Shown piece after piece: positions 8,039 through 15,742 of a DNA stretch of 64,000 nt. Positions within the stretch are counted from its first letter, which is position 1, and the number at the start of each line of letters is the position of its first letter. Source of the stretch: Pseudonocardia sp. T1-2H (GTDB taxonomy: Bacteria > Actinomycetota > Actinomycetes > Mycobacteriales > Pseudonocardiaceae); NCBI RefSeq assembly GCF_038039215.1, contig NZ_JBBPCL010000001.1, positions 6,386,001 through 6,450,000 of the forward strand. The letters run 5' to 3'. The notes beneath the pieces were generated by a model that was not told where the DNA came from, did no database searches, and saw only the letters and a list, made by a program, of their open reading frames with translations. Position numbers and translations under genes: made by a program.

Positions 8039-10030
8039 GGGCGTCTCCTCCGCCCGCGCCGGTTCCTCCTGGGCCGCGGCCACGACCTTCGCGTACCGGG
8101 TCCCGGCCGCGAGCAGCACCAGGCCGGCGCCCAGGAACGCGGCGACGCGCGCCAGGCCGTCGAGGGCCGTGAGGTCGAACAGCACCAGCTTCGCCACCGC
8201 CGCGGCGACGAGCACGAGCCCCGTCACCCGCAGCGCGGTCCGGCTGATCCCGCGGGCCAGCAGCACCAGCGCGGCGACCGCCCAGGACACCGTGACGGCG
8301 GCGTGCCCGAGCAGGAACCCGTCGCGGTCCGGCGAGATCAGCAACGCGGCGGCGAGCACCAGGCCCGCAGCGCCGTACAGCCCGACCAGGCCGGTCGGGA
8401 CCCAGAGCCCGGCCGTCGACGAGTCCGCCCGGACCACCCCGGTCCGCCCGGCGGCGGCCAGCACCGCGACGGCGAGCGCCAGGATCAGCGCGGACAGCCC
8501 GAGCGCGGCCACGAGCGCGCCGGTGCGGACCTCCGCACCCGCGAGGAACGGCCACCGCGGGAACGCCGCCAGCGCCTGCGGCGGAACCACCTCGGCCACG
8601 GCCAGCAGCACCCCGACCAGGCCGTACACCCCGCCGACGAGCAGCGGCAGCCGCGCCCTCAGCACCGTCGCGAGGACGGCCAGGACGATGCCCTGGCCGA
8701 GGAGCACGGCGTGCTGGGGCGTGCCGTCGAAGGCGAGCATCGTGGCCTGGAAGAGAGCCACGGCACCGGCGGTCAGGGCGGTGATCCGGATCGCCTTCAC
8801 CGGGGCGGGCCACGCACTGAACCCGAGCAGGACGACGGCGGCGCCGGCCGCGAGCACCGCACCGCGCCAGCCTTGCAGCAGCGCGCCGAGGGTGAGCGTC
8901 GGCAGGGCCGAGACGGCGAGCGCGGCCGCGACGGCCCCGGGCCCGGCCGCCGGCCGGACGGCCATGGGCGCGGCGAGCGCGACCCCGACGACCAGCACCG
9001 CGACGCTCGCGGCGATCGCGGCCGGGGTGCTGCTGTACCAGGACGTCCCGGCCGCGACCATGCCGTACAGCGCGGGCCAGGCGGCCGCGACGGGGACCAG
9101 CGTCGGCCAGCCGCGGCGCAGGACCGCCGCTGCCGCGGCGACCTGCAGCGCGAGCACGAGCGCGACCAGCAACGGGGTGAAGCCGTCGGTCACGAACGGC
9201 GCGAGCACCGCCGCGCCCACCACGGCGCCGACGGCGAGCAGCCGGGACCGCCAGGCGTCCGCGAGAGTGATCCCGCCCGCCGCGACGAGCAACGCCAGCG
9301 CCAGCCCGGCGACGTCGGGCAGGAAGCCGTACAGCGCCGTCGCGGCCGCGACGTCCAGGTAGAGGGCCGCGACGCCGGTCCCGGCCAGGGCTAGCGCACC
9401 GACCGGCGAGTCCTTGCGGTTCAACCGCACGGCGAGCCCGACGAGGGCGAGGCCGAGCACCGCCCCGAGGCCCACCCGGGCGCCGGGGGAGAACCAGCCG
9501 CGGGACGCCGCGAGCACCAGCAGCATGACGACGCCGAGCAGGGTCACCGCACCGCCGGTCCAGGCCAGCAGCCGGGCACCGGACAGCGAGGAGACCCAGG
9601 TCCTGAGCGCGCGGCCGGGCGCGGGCCGGGGCGGGCGCGGAGCGGGGTACCGAGGGATCCCGAGAGGCCGGGGGGCGCCGCGGTCCGGCCCGACACGCGG
9701 CGGGTAGGGCTGGGCACCCGGGTACGGCTGGGCACCCGGGTACGGCGGCTGCGAAACGCCCGCACCCGCGTGCTGCGGGCTCGGGTACGGCGGTCCCCCG
9801 TAGGCCGGGCCCGGGTACGGCCCGCTCGCAGGCCCCTGCGGATCCGCGGTCGGTCCACCCGTCGGCCGGCCACCGGGTGCGGCGGACGGCTCGGCGGCCT
9901 CGCCCGCTCTCCCCGGCGCGGCCGCGAGCGTGAGCAGCTCCGACCCCATGTCGTCGAGGCGGCGGCCGAGACGACCCAGCTCGGCGGCGAGCTCGGTGAT
10001 CCGGTCGGGCTTTCCCGTCGGTGCGGACAT
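8018..10030 (-). CDS. DUF2339 multi-spanning membrane protein
   Basis: A 670-residue protein. The N-terminus is a short coiled coil (ITELAAELGRLGRRLDDMG), followed by a Pro/Gly/Tyr-rich disordered linker with repeated PYPGAQ units, then from about residue 150 an almost continuous series of roughly 18-20 membrane helices. The coiled coil plus linker plus many-helix body is the DUF2339 plan. Its function is unknown. ATG 10030 opens directly onto the coiled coil. The C-terminal tail is short and charged and overlaps the convergent PH-domain gene by 21 bp. Confidence 0.85.
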   Translation of the reverse strand: MSAPTGKPDRITELAAELGRLGRRLDDMGSELLTLAAAPGRAGEAAEPSAAPGGRPTGGPTADPQGPASGPYPGPAYGGPPYPSPQHAGAGVSQPPYPGAQPYPGAQPYPPRVGPDRGAPRPLGIPRYPAPRPPRPAPGRALRTWVSSLSGARLLAWTGGAVTLLGVVMLLVLAASRGWFSPGARVGLGAVLGLALVGLAVRLNRKDSPVGALALAGTGVAALYLDVAAATALYGFLPDVAGLALALLVAAGGITLADAWRSRLLAVGAVVGAAVLAPFVTDGFTPLLVALVLALQVAAAAAVLRRGWPTLVPVAAAWPALYGMVAAGTSWYSSTPAAIAASVAVLVVGVALAAPMAVRPAAGPGAVAAALAVSALPTLTLGALLQGWRGAVLAAGAAVVLLGFSAWPAPVKAIRITALTAGAVALFQATMLAFDGTPQHAVLLGQGIVLAVLATVLRARLPLLVGGVYGLVGVLLAVAEVVPPQALAAFPRWPFLAGAEVRTGALVAALGLSALILALAVAVLAAAGRTGVVRADSSTAGLWVPTGLVGLYGAAGLVLAAALLISPDRDGFLLGHAAVTVSWAVAALVLLARGISRTALRVTGLVLVAAAVAKLVLFDLTALDGLARVAAFLGAGLVLLAAGTRYAKVVAAAQEEPARAEETPSTPAGA

Positions 10031-10245
10031 GCCCGAAGACTCCCGGATCGCGGGCGGTTCCGGATCAGTACTAGTACGAGGATCCGCGCACGATCGGACC
10101 GTGATCACCCGAACGAGGACTCCCGCCGACCCCGGGGCAACCCCGTCGCCTGACGGTGCGTCCTAACGGGTGGAGATGTCGATCACGCACATCCGAGTGG
10201 TCGTGTCCTCGTTGTCATCATCGAGCGGACCTGTATGGAGGTTGT
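10031..10245. other. Divergent intergenic region with a GTACTAGTAC palindrome
   Basis: This spacer separates the divergent DUF2339 and glycosyltransferase genes. It holds a perfect 10-bp palindrome GTACTAGTAC at 10068-10077, which could overlap a TANNNT -10 element for the minus-strand gene. The glycosyltransferase has a good TGGAGG ribosome binding site at 10236-10241. No gene is apparent. Confidence 0.4.
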
Positions 10246-11247
10246 GTGAGCGCCGTTTCGACGCCCCGTCCGGCCCCCACACGTGGGGTGGTGCCGGGCG
10301 CGCCACCACGCCCGGGGCAGCAGCCGGGCCCGCACCCCGGTCCGGGCCAGTACCCCGGCCCCGGCCAGTACCCCGGCCCCGGCCAGTACGGCCCGCCGTA
10401 CGCCGCCCCCCACGGGGCCCCCTACGGCGGACGGCCGCCGCTGCGGCCCGTGCCCCCGCCGGAGCTCAGCCGGCGTCCGCGGCCCCGCCCGTCGCCGCGG
10501 CGCTCGGCGAACCCGGCCGTCACCGTCATCGTCCCGACGCGGAACGAGGCCCGGAACCTCGAGGTCGTGCTCCCCGCGATCGCGGCGGTCCGCCCGGCCG
10601 TGCACGAGATCATCGTCGTCGACGGCAACTCGACGGACGACACGCTCGGCACCGCCCGCCGGACGCTGCCGTGGGTGCGCTGCATCACCCAGACCCGCAA
10701 GGGCAAGGGCAACGCCATGGCGTGCGGGTTCGCGGCGGCGACCGGCGACGTCATCGTCATGTTCGACGCGGACGGCTCCGCGGACCCGGCGGAGATCCCG
10801 GCGTTCGTCTCCGCCCTCGTCGCGGGCGCGGACTTCGCCAAGGGCAGCCGGTTCGCCCGCGGCGGCGGCAGCGAGGACATCACGCTGCTCCGCAAGACCG
10901 GGAACGCCGGGCTGAACACCGTGGCCAACGCGCTGTTCGGCACGTCGTACACGGACCTCTGCTACGGCTACAACGCCTTCTGGGCGGACCTGCTGCCGCT
11001 GCTCGAACTGCCCGACCCGGCGCTCCCGCTCCCCGAGGACGGCACCATGCTCTGGGGCGACGGGTTCGAGATCGAGACCGTGCTGAACTGCCGGATCGCG
11101 GCCGCCGGGCTGCGGATCACCGAGGTGCCGTCGGTGGAGAAGCTGCGGATCTTCGGCGAGACGAACCTGAGGACCTTCGCGGACGGCACCCGGGTGCTGC
11201 GTACCCTGCTCTCCGAGCATCGCCGAGCCGACCGCCGCAAGCCCTGA
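10246..11247 (+). CDS. Family 2 glycosyltransferase with a PGPGQY-repeat N-terminus
   Basis: A 333-residue protein. Residues 1-85 are disordered and contain three consecutive PGPGQY units encoded by near-identical 18-bp repeats, ending in a basic segment RPRPRPSPRR. The GT-A catalytic domain begins at VTVIVPTRNEARNLE; EIIVVDGNSTDDT and VIVMFDADGSAD supply the nucleotide-sugar and metal (DAD) positions. This matches polyprenol-phosphate sugar synthases and related GT2 enzymes. The acceptor cannot be predicted. The next gene is a second GT2, so the two probably act on the same glycan. GTG 10246 is chosen for the TGGAGG ribosome binding site 5 nt upstream. Confidence 0.88.
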   Translation: MSAVSTPRPAPTRGVVPGAPPRPGQQPGPHPGPGQYPGPGQYPGPGQYGPPYAAPHGAPYGGRPPLRPVPPPELSRRPRPRPSPRRSANPAVTVIVPTRNEARNLEVVLPAIAAVRPAVHEIIVVDGNSTDDTLGTARRTLPWVRCITQTRKGKGNAMACGFAAATGDVIVMFDADGSADPAEIPAFVSALVAGADFAKGSRFARGGGSEDITLLRKTGNAGLNTVANALFGTSYTDLCYGYNAFWADLLPLLELPDPALPLPEDGTMLWGDGFEIETVLNCRIAAAGLRITEVPSVEKLRIFGETNLRTFADGTRVLRTLLSEHRRADRRKP

Positions 11248-11303
11248 CACCTGATCGGGTGCGGACGGCGGCCGCACGCACCGCCCGTGAGGAGACCGTC
11301 GAA

Positions 11304-12314
11304 GTGAACCCGGCCCAGCCCGACCCGGCCGTGACGGCGAGCGTCGTCATCTGCGTCTACACGGACAAGCGGTGGTTCGACATCGTCGCCGCCGTCGAGT
11401 CCGTCGCGGCGCAGGACGTCGCCGCGGCCGAGACGATCGTGGTCGTCGACCACAACGACGCCCTGCTCGAACGGGCCTCGCGCACCTTCGGCCCCCGCGG
11501 GGTGCGGGTGCTGCCGAGCGTCCACCGGCAGGGCCTCTCGGGGGCACGGAACACCGCCGTCGAGGCGGCGACCGGCGAGATCATCGTCTTCCTCGACGAC
11601 GACGCCGCGGCCCGTCCCGGCTGGCTGCGGGCCCTGCTGACCCCGTACGCGGACCCGGCCGTCATCGGCGTCGGCGGCATCGCGCACCCCCGCTGGCCGG
11701 AGCGCCGCCCCGTGATGCTGCCGGGCTACGCGCCGGACAACCGCGACGCGACGGGCGAGCTGGACTGGGTCGTCGGCTGTACCTACACCGGCCAGCCCAC
11801 CACGGCGGCCGAGATGCGCAACCTCATGGGCTGCAACATGTCCCTTCGCGCCGAGGTGTTCAAGCGGGTCGGCGGGTTCGCCGAGGACATCGGCCGGATC
11901 GGCAAGAACCCGCTGGGCTGCGAGGAGACCGAGCTCTGCATCCGGGCCACCCAGGCCTACAAGAAGGACGGCCGGCCGGCCCGGATCCTGTTCGAGCCGC
12001 GGGCCGCGGTGGACCACCGGGTCAGCGAGGACCGCGTGCACTGGGAGTACCTGCGCCGGCGCAGCTGGGCGGAGGGCCTGTCGAAGGCCGCCGTCGCCGG
12101 GCTGGTCGGCAGCGACGACGCCCTGTCCACCGAGCGCGGCTACGTCACCGGCGTGCTGCCCAAGGGCGTGCTCCGCGAGCTGCTGCGCCGCCGGCCCAAG
12201 GGCGCGGCCGCGATCGTCTGCTGCCTGGGCTGGACCGCCGCGGGCTACCTGCGCGGCAGGCTCCCCGGCGCCACCGCCCACGTCCGGCTGCCCGCCTCGA
12301 ACGCCGGTGCCTGA
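11304..12314 (+). CDS. Family 2 glycosyltransferase
   Basis: A 336-residue GT2 enzyme. The GT-A fold opens with ASVVICVYTDKRW, followed by ETIVVVDHND, the acceptor-side RQGLSGARNTAVEAATGE and the metal motif FLDDDAAARPGW. Further family signatures are MGCNMSLRAEVFKRVGGF and the acidic GCEETELCIR, where the catalytic base is expected. The C-terminus carries a hydrophobic stretch AAAIVCCLGWTAAGYL that may anchor it to the membrane. GTG 11304 has a TGAGGAG ribosome binding site about 10 nt upstream. It is 56 bp downstream of the first GT2 and overlaps trmB by 8 bp, so the three form one transcript. Confidence 0.88.
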   Translation: MNPAQPDPAVTASVVICVYTDKRWFDIVAAVESVAAQDVAAAETIVVVDHNDALLERASRTFGPRGVRVLPSVHRQGLSGARNTAVEAATGEIIVFLDDDAAARPGWLRALLTPYADPAVIGVGGIAHPRWPERRPVMLPGYAPDNRDATGELDWVVGCTYTGQPTTAAEMRNLMGCNMSLRAEVFKRVGGFAEDIGRIGKNPLGCEETELCIRATQAYKKDGRPARILFEPRAAVDHRVSEDRVHWEYLRRRSWAEGLSKAAVAGLVGSDDALSTERGYVTGVLPKGVLRELLRRRPKGAAAIVCCLGWTAAGYLRGRLPGATAHVRLPASNAGA

Positions 12315-13026
12315 GCAGGACACCCGGCCCGAGGTGGATCGCCCGGCACGCATCCCGAGCTTCGTCCAGCACCGCAACCGGCTGACGGAGGGCCAGCAGC
12401 GCGCCTGGGACGAGTGGTGGTCGGTCTACGGCGGTGACGTCGCGGACGCGGTCCGGGCAGGCACCTTCGACGCCGCCGCCACGTTCGGCCGGACGGCCCC
12501 GCTGATCCTGGAGATCGGCTCCGGGTCCGGGGAGTCGACGGCCGCGATGGCCGCCGCCGAGCCCGGGGTGAACCTGCTCGCCGTCGAGGTCTACGAACCG
12601 GGACTGGCGCGGCTGATCATGCTGATGCGCGCCGACGGCACGGAGAACCTGCGGATGCTGCGCGGGGACGCCGTGGAGCTGCTCGAACACGTCGTCGCGC
12701 CAGGATCGCTCGACGGCGTCCGGGTGTACTTCCCGGACCCCTGGCCCAAGCGCCGCCACCACAAGCGGCGCCTCGTGCAGCCGGAGTTCGCGGCACTCGT
12801 CGCGTCGCGGCTGGCGCCCGGGGCGACGCTGCACCTCGCCACGGACTGGGAGGAGTACGCGGAGCAGATGCGCGAGGTCTGCGACGCCGAGCCGCTGCTG
12901 CACCGGGCCCCCGGCACCGGGGCGGACGGGTGGTACCCGCGGCCGGACTTCCGGCCGCTCACCAAGTTCGAGCAGCGGGCGAAGGTCGAGGGCCGCGTGG
13001 TGCACGACCTGATCTACGTGCGCTGA
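12307..13026 (+). CDS. trmB: tRNA (guanine-N7-)-methyltransferase TrmB
   Basis: A 239-residue SAM-dependent enzyme that makes m7G46 in the tRNA variable loop. The SAM-binding motif I is ILEIGSGSGEST at about residue 66. The family signature VYFPDPWPKRRHHKRRLVQ at 139-157 contains the catalytic aspartate and the basic tRNA-binding patch. TDWEEYAEQM and the C-terminal LTKFEQRAKVEG are also typical of TrmB. The GTG start lies inside the end of the preceding glycosyltransferase gene (8-bp overlap), indicating translational coupling. Confidence 0.97.
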   Translation: MPEQDTRPEVDRPARIPSFVQHRNRLTEGQQRAWDEWWSVYGGDVADAVRAGTFDAAATFGRTAPLILEIGSGSGESTAAMAAAEPGVNLLAVEVYEPGLARLIMLMRADGTENLRMLRGDAVELLEHVVAPGSLDGVRVYFPDPWPKRRHHKRRLVQPEFAALVASRLAPGATLHLATDWEEYAEQMREVCDAEPLLHRAPGTGADGWYPRPDFRPLTKFEQRAKVEGRVVHDLIYVR

Positions 13027-13028
13027 CC

Positions 13029-13484
13029 TCAGGGCAAGGTGGGGCCGGGCAGACCGGGCACCTGGCGGGACCGGCCGCGGAACTCCGCGACGACCTCGCC
13101 CGCGCCGGTCCGGACGGTCACGTCGTAGATCCCGGAGCGGCCGAGCGCGCGCTCGACGGCCTCGGCCACGAGTTCGTCGCCGAGCTTCGCGGGCCGCAGG
13201 AACGTGATGTCGCCGCCCTGCGCGACCGTCGAGACGCCGTGGCTGTTGCAGGCGTAGGCGAAGGCGCAGTCCGCGAGCATGAAGATGTAGCCGCCGTGGC
13301 CGATCCCGTGCCCGTTGACGTGGCGGTCCTCGACGGTCATGGCCGAGCGCGCCCGGCCCGGCCCGATCTCCACGAGCCGGATACCGGCTCCCCTCGCCGC
13401 CGCGTCGTGATGGGCCATGGCGGCCCCGACCCGTTCGGCCACCTGCTGCGGCGTCTCGCCCGACTGCGTTCCCACACCGATCAT
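13029..13484 (-). CDS. paaI: PaaI-type hotdog-fold thioesterase
   Basis: A 151-residue single hotdog domain. The signature HGGYIFMLADCAFAYACNS is the HGGxxFxLAD motif of PaaI-type acyl-CoA thioesterases, where the catalytic aspartate and a nearby asparagine sit. The core continues with GDITFLRPAKLGDELVAEA. Such enzymes hydrolyse aryl- or hydroxyphenylacetyl-CoA esters and relieve CoA trapping. No phenylacetate genes are adjacent, so a general housekeeping thioesterase role is likely. ATG 13484 gives the N-terminal helix typical of the family. The gene is convergent with trmB. Confidence 0.92.
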   Translation of the reverse strand: MIGVGTQSGETPQQVAERVGAAMAHHDAAARGAGIRLVEIGPGRARSAMTVEDRHVNGHGIGHGGYIFMLADCAFAYACNSHGVSTVAQGGDITFLRPAKLGDELVAEAVERALGRSGIYDVTVRTGAGEVVAEFRGRSRQVPGLPGPTLP

Positions 13485-13542
13485 CCTGACGTGCCGCCGG
13501 GCGGCTCGCCCGGCGTGGTCCCGGCTCGGCCCCGGGGCCGTA

Positions 13543-13548
13543 TAAGGT
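13543..13548 (+). promoter_or_regulatory. -10 hexamer TAAGGT of the uORF/NYN gene (leaderless)
   Basis: TAAGGT, within TATAAGGT, ends 6 nt before an ATG at 13555. That ATG begins an 11-codon reading frame rather than the NYN gene itself, so the transcript probably starts with the upstream ORF. Confidence 0.55.
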
Positions 13549-13554
13549 CGCGGG

Positions 13555-13590
13555 ATGACCCGCCGCAGTGCCCCGGAGGACCGGACGTGA
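13555..13590 (+). CDS. 11-codon upstream ORF coupled to the NYN gene
   Basis: The peptide is MTRRSAPEDRT. Its ATG is 6 nt after a -10 hexamer, so it is positioned as the first codon of a leaderless transcript. Its TGA stop overlaps the GTG start of the NYN gene (GTGA), and the NYN ribosome binding site (GGAGGA) lies inside it. Translation of the uORF would deliver ribosomes to the NYN start. The peptide itself shows no recognisable feature. Whether it is translated is inference from spacing. Confidence 0.45.
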   Translation: MTRRSAPEDRT

Positions 13591-14204
13591 CCGCCACCGG
13601 ACCCCAGCCGCGCGTGCTGCTCGTGTGGGACGCCCCCAACATGGACATGAGCCTCGGCTCGCTGCTGGGGGCGCGCCCGACGTCGGCGTTCCGGCCGCGG
13701 TTCGACGCCGTCGGCCGCTGGCTGCTGGACCTCGCCGGTCCCGACGCCGTCGCCGAGGCCTGTGTGTTCACCAACGTCGTACCGGGCAGCACCGAGGTCG
13801 TCCGGCCCTGGGTGGAGGCGCTGCGGAACGTCGGTTTCGCGGTCTTCGCCAAGCCGAAGGTCACCGACGACAGCGACATCGACGACGACATGCTCAGTCA
13901 CATCGAGCTGCGGCGGAACGAGGGGTCGCTGCGGCACGTCGTCGTGGCGTCCGGGGACGGGCGCGCGTTCCTGGACCCGCTCGAGAAGCTGATCTCCGAG
14001 CACGTCGACGTCACGGTGATCGGGTTCCGCGAGTACGCCAACTTCGCGCTCGGCTCGGAGACGATCTCGTTCCTCGACCTCGAGGACATCGACGGCGTCT
14101 TCCGCGAGCCGCTGCCGCGCATGACGCTGGAGTCCCTGCCGGACGACGGTGCCTGGCTGCCGCCGTTCCGCTCGCTGCGCTCGCTGCTGGAACCCCGCCG
14201 CTGA
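13587..14204 (+). CDS. NYN domain protein (PIN-like ribonuclease fold)
   Basis: A 205-residue protein filled by one NYN/DUF88-type domain, a PIN-like metal-dependent nuclease fold. The first strand VLLVWDAPNMDMSLG carries the leading aspartate. KVTDDSDIDDDMLSHIE gives the central acidic cluster, and HVVVASGDGRAFLDPLEKL the third acidic position and following helix. These are consistent with an active site, so RNA cleavage is plausible, but no substrate is known. The GTG at 13587 has a GGAGGA ribosome binding site about 7 nt upstream and overlaps an upstream ORF. Its stop codon overlaps the ATG of the amidohydrolase gene by one base. Confidence 0.85.
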   Translation: MTATGPQPRVLLVWDAPNMDMSLGSLLGARPTSAFRPRFDAVGRWLLDLAGPDAVAEACVFTNVVPGSTEVVRPWVEALRNVGFAVFAKPKVTDDSDIDDDMLSHIELRRNEGSLRHVVVASGDGRAFLDPLEKLISEHVDVTVIGFREYANFALGSETISFLDLEDIDGVFREPLPRMTLESLPDDGAWLPPFRSLRSLLEPRR

Positions 14205-15526
14205 TGTCCCTGCGGCTCGCCGCCGCGGTCGCTCTGACCTGCGGAAAGGGCTTCCCGGTCGTCCGCGACGCCGTGGTGGACGTCGACGACGCCGGCCGGA
14301 TCGCGTGGGTGGGCCCCCGCGCAGAGGCGCCTGCGGCGCCGTCGACACCGGTGCGGGAGCTGCCCGGGCTGCTCATGCCCGGGCTCGTCAACACGCACTG
14401 CCACACGCCGATGTCCGTGCTCCGCGGGATGGGCGGGGACCTGCCGCTGATGTCCTGGCTGCAGGACGTCATGTGGCCGGCCGAGGGCATGCTCGACGAC
14501 GACGACGTCCGCGCCGGGATGCTCGCCGGCTGCGTCGAGCACCTGCGCAGCGGCTGCACCACGAGTACCGAGATGTACTTCTTCACCGACGCGGTGATCG
14601 ACGCCGTGCTCACCGCGGGCTCCCGGGTGCTGCTGACCCCCGGGATCATCGCCGCGCCCGGCTGGGACCGCCTGGGCACCTGGCAGGAGATGCGGGACGA
14701 CGTGTCCGCCCGCATCGACGCCGGCGGGCTGCGGTTCGGGCCCGGCGAGCGCGTCGAGCTGGGGTACGGGCCGCACTCCGCCTACACGCTGTCGCCCGAG
14801 GCCCTGACGACGATCGCCGAGGCCGCCCGGGCGCGCGGCGCGCTGATGCACGTGCACGTCGCCGAGTCGAAGCAGGAGGACGTCGCGCAGCGGGCCGCGT
14901 ACGGCTCGGTGCCGGCCGAGCTCCGGGAGATCGGCGCGCTGGGCGGCCGGGTGCTCGCCGCGCACTCCGTGCAGCTCTCGGACGCGGACATCGCGCTCCT
15001 CGCGGACGCGGGTGTGGCCGTCGCGCACTGTCCGGGCTCCAACGCGAAGCTGGCGGCCGGGGTCGCCCGGGTCCTGGACCTGCGCCGGGCCGGCGTCCGG
15101 GTCGGGCTGGGCACCGACGGCCCCGCCTCCGGGGACGACCAGGACCTCTGGCTGCAGGCCCGGCTCGCCGGCATGCTCGCCCGGATCGACGCGGGCGACG
15201 CCGCGGCGTTGACGGCCGCGGACCTGCTGCTGATGGCCACCCGGGACGGCGCCGAGGCGATCGGCCGGGACGACATCGGGGCCCTCGAGCCGGGTCGCTG
15301 GGCGGACCTCGTCCACGTGGACCTCGACGACTCCGTCTTCGTCGCCCCCGACGACGACGCCCAGCTCGTCTCGAACCTTGTCTGGGCGGGCGGGGCGAGG
15401 CTCGTGAAGGACGTCTGGGTCGCGGGGGAGCAGGTGCTGGCGGACACGGAGCCCACGCGGGTGGACCGCGCGGAGACCCGCGCGAACCTGCGAGCCGTCT
15501 CCGCCCGCCTCCGCGCCGCCCTCTGA
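14204..15526 (+). CDS. Amidohydrolase, SAH/MTA deaminase or chlorohydrolase type
   Basis: A 440-residue metal-dependent hydrolase of the TIM-barrel amidohydrolase superfamily. Metal ligands are visible in LVNTHCHTP (HxH, about residues 65-67), HVHVAES, AAHSV and GLGTDGPAS (the catalytic aspartate). The block MSVLRGMGGDLPLMSWL matches S-adenosylhomocysteine/5-methylthioadenosine deaminases and related TrzA/AtzA enzymes, which remove an amino or chloro group from a purine-like ring. Its start overlaps the NYN gene stop, so it is co-expressed with a putative RNase, which may hint at nucleoside turnover. The exact substrate cannot be told from sequence. Confidence 0.9.
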   Translation: MSLRLAAAVALTCGKGFPVVRDAVVDVDDAGRIAWVGPRAEAPAAPSTPVRELPGLLMPGLVNTHCHTPMSVLRGMGGDLPLMSWLQDVMWPAEGMLDDDDVRAGMLAGCVEHLRSGCTTSTEMYFFTDAVIDAVLTAGSRVLLTPGIIAAPGWDRLGTWQEMRDDVSARIDAGGLRFGPGERVELGYGPHSAYTLSPEALTTIAEAARARGALMHVHVAESKQEDVAQRAAYGSVPAELREIGALGGRVLAAHSVQLSDADIALLADAGVAVAHCPGSNAKLAAGVARVLDLRRAGVRVGLGTDGPASGDDQDLWLQARLAGMLARIDAGDAAALTAADLLLMATRDGAEAIGRDDIGALEPGRWADLVHVDLDDSVFVAPDDDAQLVSNLVWAGGARLVKDVWVAGEQVLADTEPTRVDRAETRANLRAVSARLRAAL

Positions 15527-15560
15527 CAGCCGCCGGGCCGCCGCCCCACGACCTGCCGCC

Positions 15561-15742
15561 CCCCGCGAGTCGGTACCTGAGACCCCGCGAGTCGCGATGT
15601 GAAGCCCCGCGAGGCGCGATGTGAAGCCCGCCGAGTCGGGGCGGAGAGCCGCGGCTCGCCCGGCCCCACACCCCGACTCGCCCGGCCCCACACCCCGACT
15701 CGCCCGGTCTTGCGGACCGACTCGCGGGTTGGCTCGGGTGGG
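15561..15742. repeat. 22-bp repeat array in two opposed blocks
   Basis: Four head-to-tail 22-bp units run from 15561 to 15648, starting CCCCGCGAGTCG; the second and third are nearly identical. From 15655 four more units with the same 22-bp period follow, ending near 15742. Read on the opposite strand these are related to the first block: both contain CGAGTCGSGRTGTG. The array is thus a large inverted repeat made of tandem units. It fills the gap between two convergent genes and may act as a bidirectional transcription stop. It lacks spacers and cas genes, so it is not CRISPR. Confidence 0.8.

Noticed and set aside
4882..8172. Very long plus-strand frame across tldD, the small hypothetical genes and the PH-domain gene
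   Set aside because: It is the shadow of several real genes on both strands and contains no recognisable domain.
15561..15742. CRISPR array
   Set aside because: The 22-bp units are contiguous with no unique spacers, change polarity half-way, and no cas genes are nearby.
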